From: Axinella damicornis
Taxonomy: Eukaryota > Porifera > Demospongiae > Axinellida > Axinellidae
Direction: 5' to 3'
Assembly (NCBI GenBank): GCA_963931865.1
Contig: OZ007511.1
Span: 13,386,189 to 13,450,188, forward strand
Length of the DNA: 64,000 bases
Shown piece by piece: positions 1 to 11,200 of the stretch (the stretch's first letter is position 1; each line of letters begins with the position of its first letter). The notes under the pieces are model-generated. The model worked only from the letters and a program-made list of their open reading frames with translations. It was not told the origin of the DNA and did not search any database. A program made the translations under genes and the position numbers.

Positions 1-420
1 TGCCAAATAAGGTCGACAGAGAGCAACTGCTTGGAAGAAGTAAAACTGAATCAATGCATGGGGAGTAGGCTCAGATGCCAGGAGCTCTCGACTGTGCTTC
101 CACTCTGCAGGCCACAACTCTGATAATGAGAAGATGCATTTAAAAACTTCTGTACATACATGTATGATGCCACTCCCAAACGATGTCCACATGACACGCC
201 TATTCACGTGGGCCTGCAAGACAAGTGATCTCCTCATTTGTCCACTTTGTGTTACTAGATGTTCAAGGAATGAAAGGAACGTCCTGCTCACCTGAAGCAC
301 ATTGATACCAGAGGAGTTTGGCTGATAGAAGGAGGCCCCCTGGGACGTCTGCTCCAAGCCTCCTCCTATTGATAGATCACTCTGGGAGGCAGGAATCACC
401 ACCTCTGCTGTTTGCGCCAT
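1..420 (-). CDS. 5' end of an unidentified multi-exon gene
   Basis: A first coding exon reads from ATG at 420 down to 292 (43 codons, starting MAQTAEVVIPASQSDLSIGG) and ends in CAG followed by a strong GTGAGC donor. After a short intron, a second open stretch can be read from 117 to the window edge. It starts LWPAEWKHSRELL and contains HALIQFYFFQAVALC. It joins in phase 0 if the second AG of a CAGAG acceptor is used, and the other two frames contain stops. The gene continues beyond position 1. I do not recognise the family. The N-terminus is Ser/Gln/Gly-rich, and the second exon looks like amphipathic helix. Exon 1 is well supported; exon 2 is tentative. The gene lies head to head with the double-FYVE gene that starts 550 bp away. 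Confidence 0.5.
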   Translation of the reverse strand, partial: MAQTAEVVIPASQSDLSIGGGLEQTSQGASFYQPNSSGINVLQVSRTFLSFLEHLVTQSGQMRRSLVLQAHVNRRVMWTSFGSGIIHVCTEVFKCIFSLSELWPAEWKHSRELLASEPTPHALIQFYFFQAVALCRPYLA

Positions 421-969
421 GAGAACTGAACCTCCAAGCTGAGAAACAGAGAAACTTAACTGGTTGCAGCTCTGCATATGGTGCTTAGTGGAGTGACCCC
501 CCATATTCGTCCAACAAGTGGATGTCCTCCAAAATTAGATTCTCCTTCCCTTGATTTGTTACATGTACTTCCACTGTCCCTCCAAGCCTTTTCAGACAAA
601 AGAATGGCTTGGCAGGGAGATACAAGCCCATGATTTGTGCTGCTACCTGTACACGTGCGTTCAGAGTCTGGGAATACTGTATTTGACCATAGATAATCTA
701 TGATTTGACCGTAGATGATGACTTGACTCACTATGTGCTGACTGTAGCCTGACAGACGAACAGCGGATCCGGAACAGGTGACGAAGTTGACAGCAAGTAG
801 CCCGCCTGATTCGAATAAGAGCGCACCACTCTATGCATCATAGAAAGGGACTTCCCCCACCCTTCCCTTGTTGTCCTGTCACGAGTATTGGCTAGGGGCG
901 TTTTACACACTGCTTGTGCGTGAACATTTTCCACTGTACACCGTTTGTTTATAAGCTCTGCGTGCAAGA
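421..969. promoter_or_regulatory. Divergent intergenic region, probable shared promoter
   Basis: This interval separates two head-to-head start codons (420 minus, 970 plus). I see no convincing ORF or repeat in it. A shared promoter is inferred from geometry only. No TATA box or specific factor site was identified with confidence. Confidence 0.35.
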
Positions 970-2748
970 ATGGCAGCGGGAAGGATCGGGACCCCTCTCA
1001 CCAGCATCACCAAGCAGATGTCGCAGATGGGTATGGGCACACCGCGAGATATGATCTCGTCTATCCTAGGCGACCATGAATCGAAATCAAGTCCCACTCT
1101 GTCATACATGGCTCCCCCTTCAGAAGCTCTACCGAGGATGCGTTCCGACACCGCCACCTTGAAGCGAACACACTGGCAGCCCGTTGATAAGGTCCCCAAA
1201 TGCGGCAGTTGCAGAAAGCGATTTGGGAGGTGGGACAGGAGGAGAAACTGTTGCATGTGCGGTGACGTTTTTTGCCGTCGCTGCTCGAATTTCAGGAGAA
1301 AGCTTTCCACAAACGCTGAGCCAGACCCCCTGGGTACCTTTTTCAATGTGTGCAGGTCCTGTTTTGACAAAATAATCGTCCTTGGCAGGCAACGAGATCT
1401 CACTAAAGATTTCAAGCATTTCCGCAGTGCAAAGCAATCACACTTGAAGAGACGTGAAGAGCAAGACAAGAAGAAACCTTTACCTGCAAGGCAGAGGTCT
1501 GCATCAAAGCAAGCAGCATTGAGACAAGAGACCGACCGATTGACCGAAGGATTTAAAGCAAATCCGGGATGGGTTCATAGCTGGCTATCGGAAGTAAAGG
1601 TACCAGCATGGCAGAGAGCCTCAAAATGGAAATCTTCCGGTCAAATATCCAGCTGCTATAATTGCGGAGCGCAACTGAAATTAATGGGGAGGAAGATCCA
1701 CTGCAGGATCTGCGGCCAAGTCTTCTGCACCAGTTGCACGAAGGACGAGATTCTGCTCTACCTTACGGAAGATGGTGGCGCAAAGTGGGCAATCAATGGT
1801 AAAGAAGGAGGGCCAGCCACCAGACCCGATCGATACGAGACGCTCCCCATCTGCGGTGACTGTTCGAGAGAGCTGCAGTCCATTCTCCTATGTGATATGA
1901 ACCTGCCAGAACCGGAACAGGCTGACTTTATGGAGCAGCTGAGCCATCTTCACCGAAAGCTAACCGACCTGCAAAACAAGCTTGAAACGTGGCTCCCAAA
2001 TTACCAAAAGATTGTCGATGCTCTTGACATTGAAGACAGCAGCCCAAACTCTGTGGAAGGTCGTAACCCCCTCCGTGAGCTAATCAAGTCTCAATCTGAT
2101 CTGTCTGACGCTTTTTCTCAGCTGGCCGTCCAGAGCCAGAAGCTGAAGCAGCTGCAAACCCAGACAGACACACAGGAAAAGTTGCTGAAGCATGTCATGA
2201 TAGGGACATACCAGTACTACAGCGAGAACATGTATTTGTTTCGGAATACAAAGATGCGTCTTGCTGAGCTCATTCCGGTTGAGCCCTTGATGGAAATCCA
2301 GGCTGCTATCAGCCAGCAGAGCATGGCCAACGTCCATACCATGGTCCAGCAGCTCATGTACGAGGCTCTCAATCTTGAGAAACAGTATCGTTTTGAGAGC
2401 TCCTTTTTTCGCTACATTATGGATTTGATCAGCAACATTGAGTTGGAGTTGAAACCATTCCTAGAGAGACGGAACGAAAACTGGGGCGACCACTGTGAGC
2501 TTGTCAAGAAAGTTGTCCAAGAACAAATAAAGTCCTCTCGGAGGATAAGGGTCGATGGGGTTCCCCGCAGTAATCCACGAAGCGCCCCATACGTCAGGTG
2601 TGTTGTTATCTCCAAGTGTTCACAAATAGTCCAGAAGTGCTTCCGGGAATTGCAGGCAAAGACTATCAACAGCGAGTTCACCAAGACCAAGGAAAGCCTC
2701 AACAATGCATGTACTCAGCTGGACTTACTTTTGCCCCACCGCCGGTAG
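970..2748 (+). CDS. Double FYVE-type zinc finger protein
   Basis: Intronless 592-residue ORF. A first FYVE-type zinc finger lies at about residues 78-135: four CxxC pairs, with RRRNCCMCG at the position of the usual basic R(R/K)HHCR motif and FCRRC after it. A second lies at about 229-300, with RKIHCRICG followed by FCTSC and a final CxxC. FYVE fingers of this kind normally bind phosphatidylinositol 3-phosphate on endosomes. The degenerate basic patch of the first finger (no HH pair) may weaken binding, while the second is closer to canonical. A Lys/Arg-rich linker (150-190) joins the fingers. The C-terminal 280 residues are charged, helical and predicted coiled coil (LHRKLTDLQNKLE, LAVQSQKLKQLQTQ), with no recognised domain. 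Role in endosomal traffic is inferred from family knowledge. The start ATG follows an in-frame stop-containing upstream region. Confidence 0.85.
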   Translation: MAAGRIGTPLTSITKQMSQMGMGTPRDMISSILGDHESKSSPTLSYMAPPSEALPRMRSDTATLKRTHWQPVDKVPKCGSCRKRFGRWDRRRNCCMCGDVFCRRCSNFRRKLSTNAEPDPLGTFFNVCRSCFDKIIVLGRQRDLTKDFKHFRSAKQSHLKRREEQDKKKPLPARQRSASKQAALRQETDRLTEGFKANPGWVHSWLSEVKVPAWQRASKWKSSGQISSCYNCGAQLKLMGRKIHCRICGQVFCTSCTKDEILLYLTEDGGAKWAINGKEGGPATRPDRYETLPICGDCSRELQSILLCDMNLPEPEQADFMEQLSHLHRKLTDLQNKLETWLPNYQKIVDALDIEDSSPNSVEGRNPLRELIKSQSDLSDAFSQLAVQSQKLKQLQTQTDTQEKLLKHVMIGTYQYYSENMYLFRNTKMRLAELIPVEPLMEIQAAISQQSMANVHTMVQQLMYEALNLEKQYRFESSFFRYIMDLISNIELELKPFLERRNENWGDHCELVKKVVQEQIKSSRRIRVDGVPRSNPRSAPYVRCVVISKCSQIVQKCFRELQAKTINSEFTKTKESLNNACTQLDLLLPHRR

Positions 2749-3328
2749 AACAATAGTAAGTAAACAGCTGCAGCGACTAAACCAAGCCACCCATAATGTA
2801 TTTCATGTTTGTGTTTGCATCTACTTTTATGTTTTGAAATTGATATTATGCACAGTGTGTATTGTATAACTGACAGTTAAAATGGATGTACCTCTCTGGT
2901 TTGGCACCCTAGAAAAGCTGGGCGGGGGCTGGGAACAAGGCTGGTTACCACCAGTATCTTCAGTACACACCAACATTGAGCAATTTTCCCAAAGTTTCCA
3001 GACCTCTGAATGATTCCCTGCATCTAGGCTCACTCCAGGCCTATGGGCTTTATTCCTCCATGGGCCAGCTGTTGCTGAACCCTGCAATCATTCATATGCA
3101 TGCACCCAAAATTTGAACTTGCAAAATAGGAATAAGGACTGATGTAGTCTGTGACCATAATTATTCATCCTTATATTCTCCCCCCAAAACGGGACTATTA
3201 TTGGAGGTTTTAATAGATATAGATCTACATACATACTTTAATCTGTGCTATCGTTAGACATCACATGAGTCACACCCAACATTCTTACTCTAGCTAGTTA
3301 GACTAAGTGAAATGTAGCTACTTTTGAA
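2749..3328. other. Intergenic, no gene seen
   Basis: 3' flank of the FYVE gene and 5' flank of the death-domain/RING gene. No ORF with coding character and no clear structured repeat was found. A composition shift toward A/T begins near 3110. Confidence 0.4.
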
Positions 3329-4774
3329 ATGGCCACCAAAACTCCTTATGTGGAAGAACAAGGTACATGTACAGTGGTTCTTCCTAGCTACATGTATGTT
3401 TATTTGCTTACGCAAGTTTCAATTGCCCAATTTCAGTTGCCCTGAGTGTGAAGAATCTCTCCTCTGAGCTGAGTACAGTTTCCAAATGGTACCAACTGGG
3501 GATCAGGCTAGGACTTCAACCCTCTCAGCTGCGTCAGATTGAGCAGGAGGTCCCCACAGATATTGACCGTCGCAGAATTGAGGTGGTGGATTTATGGCTG
3601 CAAAGTACCCCTGGGGCCTCCTGGAGGCACATTGTGACTGCACTCAGAGAGTTGGGTGACCTGACTACTGCTGAGAGGATAGAGCTGAAGTATGTCAAAG
3701 TAGCAAGAGGTATGACCGTTCAGTGTACGAATCAGTGTCAATTCTGCATGCACCAGTATTCCAAGCTAACTTGTGAAAGTGTACTATAGCTAGTGCTAGT
3801 AGCTAGTTCTTAGCTAGTAGTTTGTTGCTCTACCTGCAGCTGAAACATCAGGGTATGATTGCGAGTTTGTAGAACCACCTACAAGTGCTTTTCAAACGGA
3901 ATGTCCAATATGTCACCTGATACGTCGTGAACCGTACCTGGTTAGCTGTTGTGGCACCAGCTTCTGCCACTCATGTATTCAACGACTGCAAGCTGACAAT
4001 AGCTCCTGTCCGACATGCAGGGAAGATGACTCTGCAGTGTTTCACTTGAATCGTTCACTGAAGCTACTGCAAATTTACGGCACACACAAATGCAAGGTGT
4101 GCGTAATCACTGCAGTAGGTGAAACGACAATGATGACCAACTTTGAGAGATTGAAGAGAAGTAATGGGGTGTGGTTCTCGCCACCATTCTATACCCACCC
4201 TCAGGGGTATAAGATGTGTATTGGAGTGGATGCTAATGGCTGTAGTAAAGGCAAGGGTTCACATGTCTCAGTCTTTGCCTACCTGATGCGAGGAGAGTTT
4301 GACGACAATCTGATATGGCCATTCCGAGGTCATGTTGTCATCCAGCTCTGCAATCACCTCCAAGACAAGTACCACCATGGACACACCTTTGACTTCAGTG
4401 AGACAACAGATGCTAGAATCACCAGCCGAGTGACCAATAGAATAAAAGCTAAAAGTGGGTGGGGCTCTCCAACTCTCATTTCCCACAAGGACCTCAACTT
4501 CAACCCAACCAACAACTGCCAGTACCTCAAGAACGACTGTCTTCACTTTCGAATTGTTGCCGTGGAGTCACTATCAGAGCCTGGGGTGCTTCCGACTGAA
4601 CTGACAATGACAAACTTTGAGCAACACAAGATAGACAGTGTCTACTGGTGCTCCCCACCATTCTACACCCACCCACAGGGGTACAAGATGTGTCTCAGAG
4701 TGCACGTGGATACTAACGATGGCAAGGGCACACGTGTCAGTGTTTGCCCACCTGATGCGAGGAGAATTCGATGA
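3329..4774 (+). CDS. Death domain-RING-MATH protein (TRAF-like), second MATH truncated
   Basis: Three exons were reconstructed: 3329-3362, 3437-3709 and 3840-4774. Both introns are phase 1, and the joined frame stays open (413 residues). Exon 1 gives MATKTPYVEEQ. Exon 2 encodes a death-domain-like helical fold (WYQLGIRLGLQPSQLRQIE, VVDLWLQSTPGASWRHIV). Exon 3 opens with GYDCEFVEPPTSAFQ, then a C3HC4 RING (CPICHLIRREPYLVSCCG, FCHSC, CPTC), and goes without TRAF zinc fingers directly into a MATH domain (SPPFYTHPQGYKMC, LMRGEFDD, WPFRGH). A second MATH begins at about 4590 but loses frame near 4732 and ends ARRIR-stop. RING suggests E3 ubiquitin ligase activity, and the death domain suggests homotypic adaptor interactions (family knowledge). 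Direct DD-RING-MATH fusion is not the standard TRAF order. The GYDCEF lead-in is shared with the TRAF-like genes at 56 and 60 kb, so they are paralogues. Confidence 0.8.
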
Positions 4775-5045
4775 CCTCCTGAAATGGCCATTCCGAGGTC
4801 ATGTTACTATTGCGATGCTGAACCAGTTGGAGGATAACAACCATAGCATAAGAACTGTTAGATTTACTGACACAACAGACCATCAAATTATTGATAGGGT
4901 AACTGAAGGCGTAAGAGCTCCAAGTGGGCGGGGCTACCCTACCTTCATCCCTCACACTGAACTGAACTACAATCCTGCTAAGAACTGTCAGTACCTGAAG
5001 TACGACTGTCTTCACTTCCAAATTGCTATGGTCGAACTGAAGTGA
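4733..5045 (+). pseudogene. Out-of-frame remainder of second MATH domain
   Basis: From the lesion near 4732 the rest of a MATH domain continues in another frame to a stop at 5043-5045: VSVFAHLMRGEFDD, WPFRGHVTIAMLNQLED, then NPAKNCQYLKYDCLHF. The intact paralogue at 62.03 kb reads ACACATGTGTCAGTG where this copy reads ACACGTGTCAGTG, so two bases are missing. The downstream part is still well conserved. This suggests a recent lesion, an unspotted splice solution, or recoding. Confidence 0.7.
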
Positions 5046-5800
5046 TAATAGCTAGCTACACAAGTTATAGTGATGAGTATAGATGTACGTAGCTACTACC
5101 CATGCGTTGCTGTTAGATGTTACCAGAGAAGTATGCACAGCCTCGTTCCCAGGCCCGTGCTATTACTGCAAGCGACGAAAAAGCTGGGTGGGGCCTGGGA
5201 ATGAGGCTATGTACACAGATATAGTTACATGATTTTGTAAATCGATAGATCACACATCATGGGTTTCATGCACGATCTTTTGCTGGGGGTGGAGACATTT
5301 TATGGCATAGTGTAACTGAAGCGCATAAGGCAGAGCACGCCTGTTCTATAGGGGGGTCTGGGGACATGCCCCCCCCCCCCAAGAAAAATTTAGAAAGGCT
5401 GCCCTGAGGTTGAATCGGCATGTTTTTGCAGCTACATGTACCAAACACTTGTGTCAAAAACCACTGCACGTTAATTATTCCAACTGCCATTGTGCATTGC
5501 ATAAAGAGCTAGGGGGGGAGACTCTTGCAGGGGGGTAGAGATCCCATGGCAGTGCACCCCCCCCCCCCCCCCCTGCACATGCAAGACTTCATATGCATGC
5601 TTTGTCTTCACATTTGCAGTGGAGTAAAAATGGATATTATACACAATGTGTATATAATAGCTGACAGTTAAAAGTGATATTATATGCTGAACATTTTTGG
5701 GAGGACAAACTCACAAACTAACATCAAGAATTAAGTATACCTGTGTCACATACTACAACAGACAGCACAACTCAAACATATAGCATCATGACTTGTGAAG
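5046..5800. other. Intergenic between convergent genes
   Basis: Separates the DD-RING gene from the 3' end of the forkhead gene. It contains a hairpin element (5139-5208) and two poly-C tracts (near 5370 and 5561). No coding region is supported. Confidence 0.4.
5139..5208. repeat. Palindromic GCCTCGTTCCCAGGCC element
   Basis: Starts AGCCTCGTTCCCAGGCC and ends GGCCTGGGAATGAGGCT, its imperfect reverse complement. The internal GCGACGAAAAAGCTGGG motif recurs in other copies in the window. Confidence 0.8.
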
Positions 5801-7884
5801 TTATCTTCTTGAATAAGAAGCGGACGGGGGAGTAAGTCCAGGGAGGCCTAGGGCCTGGAGGGAGCCCGGGCGCAGGGGAGTGAACCCAAACCCGCCAGAG
5901 GTATCCAGAACCTTTAGTGAAGGGAAAATGTCTCGATGGGGTGTACTGAAGGTGTTTGGTGGTAGCAAGTCGGATAGTGGGCTCATATTTGCGACAGGTG
6001 TGCTGAACTTGAGGCTACCAAATCTGAGTGGGGAGAAGACACCGCTGTCAACGTCTGGAGGGGCTGAGTGCTTGAGAGGGGAGAACGGAGACGGTAGATT
6101 CATGTCAGGTGGAGTGTTCCCTCGCCTGGGAGTGACAAAGTTAAAGAGCGGGGAGAGGGAGAGGGAGTCGATTTCAATGTCTGGCAACAGGTTTTTCACC
6201 GGGGTGAGGAAGGAGGAGTTGAGCAACCCTAGGCTGCTGTCTTGCTCTTTTGAGTTTGGCGTACTACCATTCGAATTGGGTTTCTTGTCCCGTCTAGCAG
6301 TGCTGGTTAGTAGCTGTGGCTGCATTACAAGCTTTGAGTGCCATTCATGCAAAGGTCGATGGACCGAAATACTTGAACTCTTCTTGCGTTTGGGAGTGGG
6401 TGGTGCCTCGAAGCTAGATTCTGGATCAGAACCACCAGATACGGACTCCACAGATTGGATTTCTGTCTGAGGTGACATTGGTTTTGCATAACTGTGGTCC
6501 AACAAGTGGTTCGGGGTGGTAGGCGTTTGCGTGTGAGCACGTTTTACGCTCCTATCCAGATGATGGAAATCATATTCTGTAGAGGCTTCAACCTCTTCTG
6601 AGCAGACTGCAGGGCTAAGACTTGAGGTCTCGGTGGCGAAATACGGCAGGTTGGAAGTGCCAGTACAGGGTAACACTGGCACAAACTGTCCTTTGCTTTT
6701 GACGGTGTGGGTGGTTGGGATGCGATTGTAGATGCTGTTTTCATCGATAATGGGAGGTTGCAGGGTGGAGAAGAGTGGTATTGCACGTTTGAGCTCCTCT
6801 TCGCCGTCAGAGAGAAGTGTCCAGTACGAGCCATTGCCTCTCCGAGGAGGATTTTGGTATACCTTCATGAACATGTTCTTACGGATGGAGAGGTTGTGGC
6901 GGATTGAGTTCTGTGTGGGTGTTAGTGTGTGTGCATGTGTGTCAATGTGGGTCTTATGACTTGGTGAATAGTGGCTGGATAACCAGTTTACATGTAGCTA
7001 CAACTTTTAATGTTTTCAGCCTGCATGTGCCTCCCAGCTTTCTGCTCAGTGAGAGGATCCTTGCGTGCAAAGTAAGATTGTTAGACACACCCACTACAAC
7101 AATCCTATAACCTTTATGTAGGCTGAGTCATAATGACACTGTTTCCCCCAAAGGAGGGTTCCAAGAGGGTGCTCCCTGTCTTTTCCTGGCTCTTTGATGG
7201 GTCATATTTTTTGCCTCTAATTCTTCCTCCCTTCATGCCAGCTTTGGAGGGGCTACTGTGACACCTATCGCCGGTAACACGCACCTTCCATGCTTTGGCC
7301 TCTGGGGTGCAGTAGAAGGGAAAGGTTGCTTCGATCCAGCGGTAGATACTGCTCAGGGTCATCATCCGCTGTGGAGTGCTGCAGATGGCGAGAGCAATGA
7401 GGGCAGCGTACGAGAGAGGGGGCTTGTTAGGCAGCTTTTTTGTGCTGTAGTCTAGTTTCTTCCGACATCCGTCTTTCTTCTTATGGTCTTGTTTCTCTGG
7501 ACGGCATGATTTGCTCCGCTTTTTCAACGATGCTCGGCTCAGAGCTGGAAAATCAGCACCTTCAGAGGGTATATGCATGATATGTAATTTTCTGTTTCCA
7601 ATATTAATGCAGTACAATAAATAGCCTAGTAACGGAAAAGCTGGAAATGGAATCAGATTAGCTTTGGCCCTGACCAACTCTTCAACTAATTCTAAATTGA
7701 CTAATCTAAGGTGTACATGTTTGTCACCAGTTTCCTCACCTGCATCCATCCCTGGCAACCACTGCATGTCAGTGAGACTGTCATCCATTAAGTCACAACC
7801 AGAGTCATCAGAGTGGGAGGAGAGACGGGACTTGCCGCCATGGGGAAGGCTTGGAGGTTCGTTCATTTCTTCAAAGTTGTCCAT
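5801..7884 (-). CDS. Forkhead (FOX) transcription factor
   Basis: The forkhead domain is split across two exons. Exon 7884-7285 ends NKPPLSYAALIALAI, MMTLSSIYRWIEATFPFY, AKAWK. After a phase-0 intron (7284-6911), exon 6910-5801 continues NSIRHNLSIRKNMFMKVY, NGSYWTL. Together this is a complete winged-helix DNA-binding domain with the diagnostic WK-NSIRHNLS helix 3. A further intron is likely inside the first exon: 7739-7545 has a CAG/GTGAGG donor and TTTTCCAG acceptor, is AT-rich and is 195 nt with no stop, so it could be retained in frame. The product is about 504 residues if it is spliced out, about 569 if not. The C-terminus is Pro/Ser/Thr-rich with many SP/TP pairs (possible proline-directed kinase sites). 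Start taken at MDNFEEMNEPPS; an in-frame ATG also exists at 7938. I cannot assign the FOX class. Confidence 0.87.
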
Positions 7885-7938
7885 ACTGTGGCTGGTAGAT
7901 GAACGTGTGAATAAATACATCATTTGTTTACATAACAT

Positions 7939-8283
7939 CCCAAACACAATCTTGAGATACCATCGCTGTTTACACTATTTAAACTCATTGGCATGCGCGC
8001 AACACCTTCGCCTTGTATAAAACCAACTTGTGATTTATTTGCAGTACACCTGTACGTACGTACTGTCAGTAAACGTACCTCCGAAATCTCAGGAAGACGT
8101 TATTCTCCTAACGAACACCCTTCGACTGGTAGACAGAGCTTTTCACCCTGACCCTTAGGCCCTTCACTACGCGCTTATAGTTTGAAATGGTAACTTGAGA
8201 ACGAAATTATAATACGCATGCGCAGAGGTAGTTCTACGGTGACCTTTGACCTATAATTAGATTCATTAGACTAGACACAAATT
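7939..8283. promoter_or_regulatory. Divergent region between forkhead and SERGEF-like genes
   Basis: Head-to-head 5' flank of about 0.35-0.4 kb between start codons. No ORF or repeat is obvious. Promoter role is inferred from position only. Confidence 0.35.
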
Positions 8284-11200
8284 ATGACCGAAAGCCTGAA
8301 CTCAGAAGCGTGTTGTGTGTTTGCATGGGTATGCTAGAATAATAAGACGATGGGAAGGGTTTGAGTTCATTTGTTTATAACATCTGCAGGGTGCAAACAG
8401 CTATGGACAACTGGGTTTGGGTCACAAAATGGACGGCCTCATTCCCTCGAAGTGCAAGGTGGAAGAAGTGGTCGCAAAGAGATTGCAGTTGGTCGCAGGA
8501 GGAGGCGGCCACTCAGTGTTTTTAACAGGTGCTCTCTTATATCTATACTCCACAGTCAGCCCTGTCCATTTGCATGACGTGCCGTTGTAGTGACAGTAGC
8601 ATCCATACGCGCTGTACAGTATTTTTGCAGACCCTAACCACACCCTAACCAGTGTATAGCGTACAGATGCTACCATACTGTCACTAGCAGAAAATGTTTG
8701 GATGGCAAGGGGGTTGCCAGATAACAACCGAACCTGCTCTGCATCAGACTCGGTGGAGTCAATAATGAATTTCTCATCCCCACCCATGGACTCTTTTCTG
8801 TCTGTGTGGGTAATTTGTTCCATGCTAACTACACTGTATTCTCGGTCCCAGACCCAACAAACCCCAGCGTGGATCAATACTGGATCCGCACTGGGGGCAG
8901 TTGGGTCTCGGACTGAGACTAACAGTCTCTCTATAGCAGGTAACAACCAAATGTACACCACCCCCCAAGCGAAGGTTGTACTGGTGGAGGACGAGAATAG
9001 ATTGCTTGGCATAGCAAAAAAAGACATACATCCTAGCTGCAATGCCTATACCAACATACTCATTGTCTCAGCATTTTTGTACTCTTGCTGTTGGTATGCA
9101 GGTGACGGTGAAGTGTTTGCCTTTGGCTGGAACAAGAATGGTCAGCTTGGAGTCCCTCCATCTGAAGACGTGACAGTTCCTCATCCTCTGGCTAGAACAC
9201 TGTCACACTGTGCCACTAAGATAGCAAAAGTTTCATGTGGATGGAACCACACCTTGGCTATTGGAGATGGTGGGAGCCTCATCGTGTGGGGATCTAATGC
9301 TTTTGGACAACTTGGAGCTCCTGACGTAGCGAAACAAACCGACAGGCCAATTATATTACAACAACAGGTGTTTTCCAATTCAAGGATCCTTGACATTGCT
9401 GCTGGACTGCGACATTCCATGGCTGTTACAGGTATTCTACATGTAGGTTGCATGCCAACCTGTGTGCCAGTGTTTGGATGGTGTTATGTGGGACAAACCG
9501 AATTTTGAGCAGACGTTTTGCTCAAGTTAGCTAATGATGTACGTAGCTAGATAGTTGGAACGTTCAATGTTACTGAGCTCTCAGTTGATATTTCCACCTC
9601 CAGAGAATGGTGTCTACAGTTGGGGTGACGGGAGGAAGGGACAACTGGGACACGGAGGACATGAATTGAAAGTGCAGCCAACTCCAAAATGCGGTCAGAC
9701 ATTAATTTTCTCTAGCCTCGTTCCCAGGCCTCCGCCCAGACTTTCCCGACTTTTCTCCACGGCTGTGAGATAAAGTCTGGGCGGAGGCCTGGGAACGAGG
9801 CTAAATTTTATCCTTGTCAAACTTTATAATTGCTGTAGTAAGCTAGTCTCATTCCCAGGGAGTGTTTATTTGCCCCCCCCCCCCCCCCCCAACACAGGCA
9901 TTTCTCCCCAATATAAAATCTGTACTGTTCCCAGGCTCTCTCCATCCTGGGCCTGCTCCTCCAAACTTGAGTTCCATACTCATGGTTGGAGGAGCATGTG
10001 CATCAGTCTAGCCGCTAGCCCCTCTCCGCCCACCCGGCCCACTTGACTGGCCGGGTGGAGAGGGGTAGTGGCTAGGCTGCATGTGCATATGGAGGTAGCC
10101 TGTGAACGATGCTATTACCATACTCAGTTTGATCAAGTGGTAACTACCGGTAACTAGAGAGTATGTTTGTTTTTGCTCCTCTGCAGTTACTTCACTTGCA
10201 AGTCGCAAGTATAACAAGATATCCGCCGGAGCATATCACTCTCTAGCAATTACAGGTACGTGGGACTCACCAGATGACACTCTTCATTTTGACAACTCCA
10301 ATGTGGGTTCTTTTATAGGACCAAGTGATCATGGTTATCCATCCATACAAGGGTGGATCCTGGAACATGTTTAGGGGTCTACTTGCCGACGACAGTGTCA
10401 CACTAGCTGAAAGTGCATCCTTTGTGCCTCTACAGGCTGTGAAGCTACCGAGAAAGTCCTTGAAACCTTCACCAATTTCGGTCGGAAGAGCAACTGTGTG
10501 CTACACTCCATACCATCTTTCCTAGCGTCATGCACGCTGCATTATGTTCAGTTGTACCTAGCCATTACGTACCTTGATAAATATCACTTACATTCTGGCT
10601 GGGGGAGGTGGCAAAGATGATATTTAGAGGTTAATTCTTATTGTCTTTATTCACAGATGAAGGTGAAGTGTTTGCATGGGGTCTAAACCAGCACGGGCAG
10701 TGTGGTGTTGGAACTCTGATGGACGAGCTCAAATCAAGAGAGGACGCAGAATGTTTCAAAGTGTCTGGTTTGAACTGGATCGTGCATGTGTATCAGCCAC
10801 TCAGCATCAAGAACCTACCTGCTGTTTCAGAGGTGTGCTGTGGTTGGAGCCATGTGCTGGCTGTTACCAGTAAGTACTGCTGTTTAGTTACAGTGGTTTC
10901 ATAGAGGCAGTGAAATATAGTTGGCATTTTTACGTGAAATACGGAGTTAGTTAGTGCACTCAGGCAGTGTAGTAATGGTCTTGTGCGGATAATGCTCTTG
11001 CCTTCGGCTCGTGCGTTATCCCACCCTCGACCGTTACTATAGTATACATTTACCTCGGTGCACTAAACCCCGTAATGCACACGTAGTGTTATTCACTTAC
11101 CCATTGATCTTTGTAAAGTGTGCAGTATCTAGATAGTGTGTATTACAGTCATCCGGAGACGTGTGATTCATTGAGGGTCGCGTGAGTAACACTAATATAG

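Noticed and set aside
5880..6470. 196-codon plus-strand ORF opposite the forkhead C-terminus
   Set aside because: Antisense shadow of the forkhead coding exon; no domain.
10321..10525. Extra coding exon in the SERGEF-like gene
   Set aside because: Direct splicing of 10255 to 10657 restores the RCC1 blade in phase. The stretch lacks propeller motifs.
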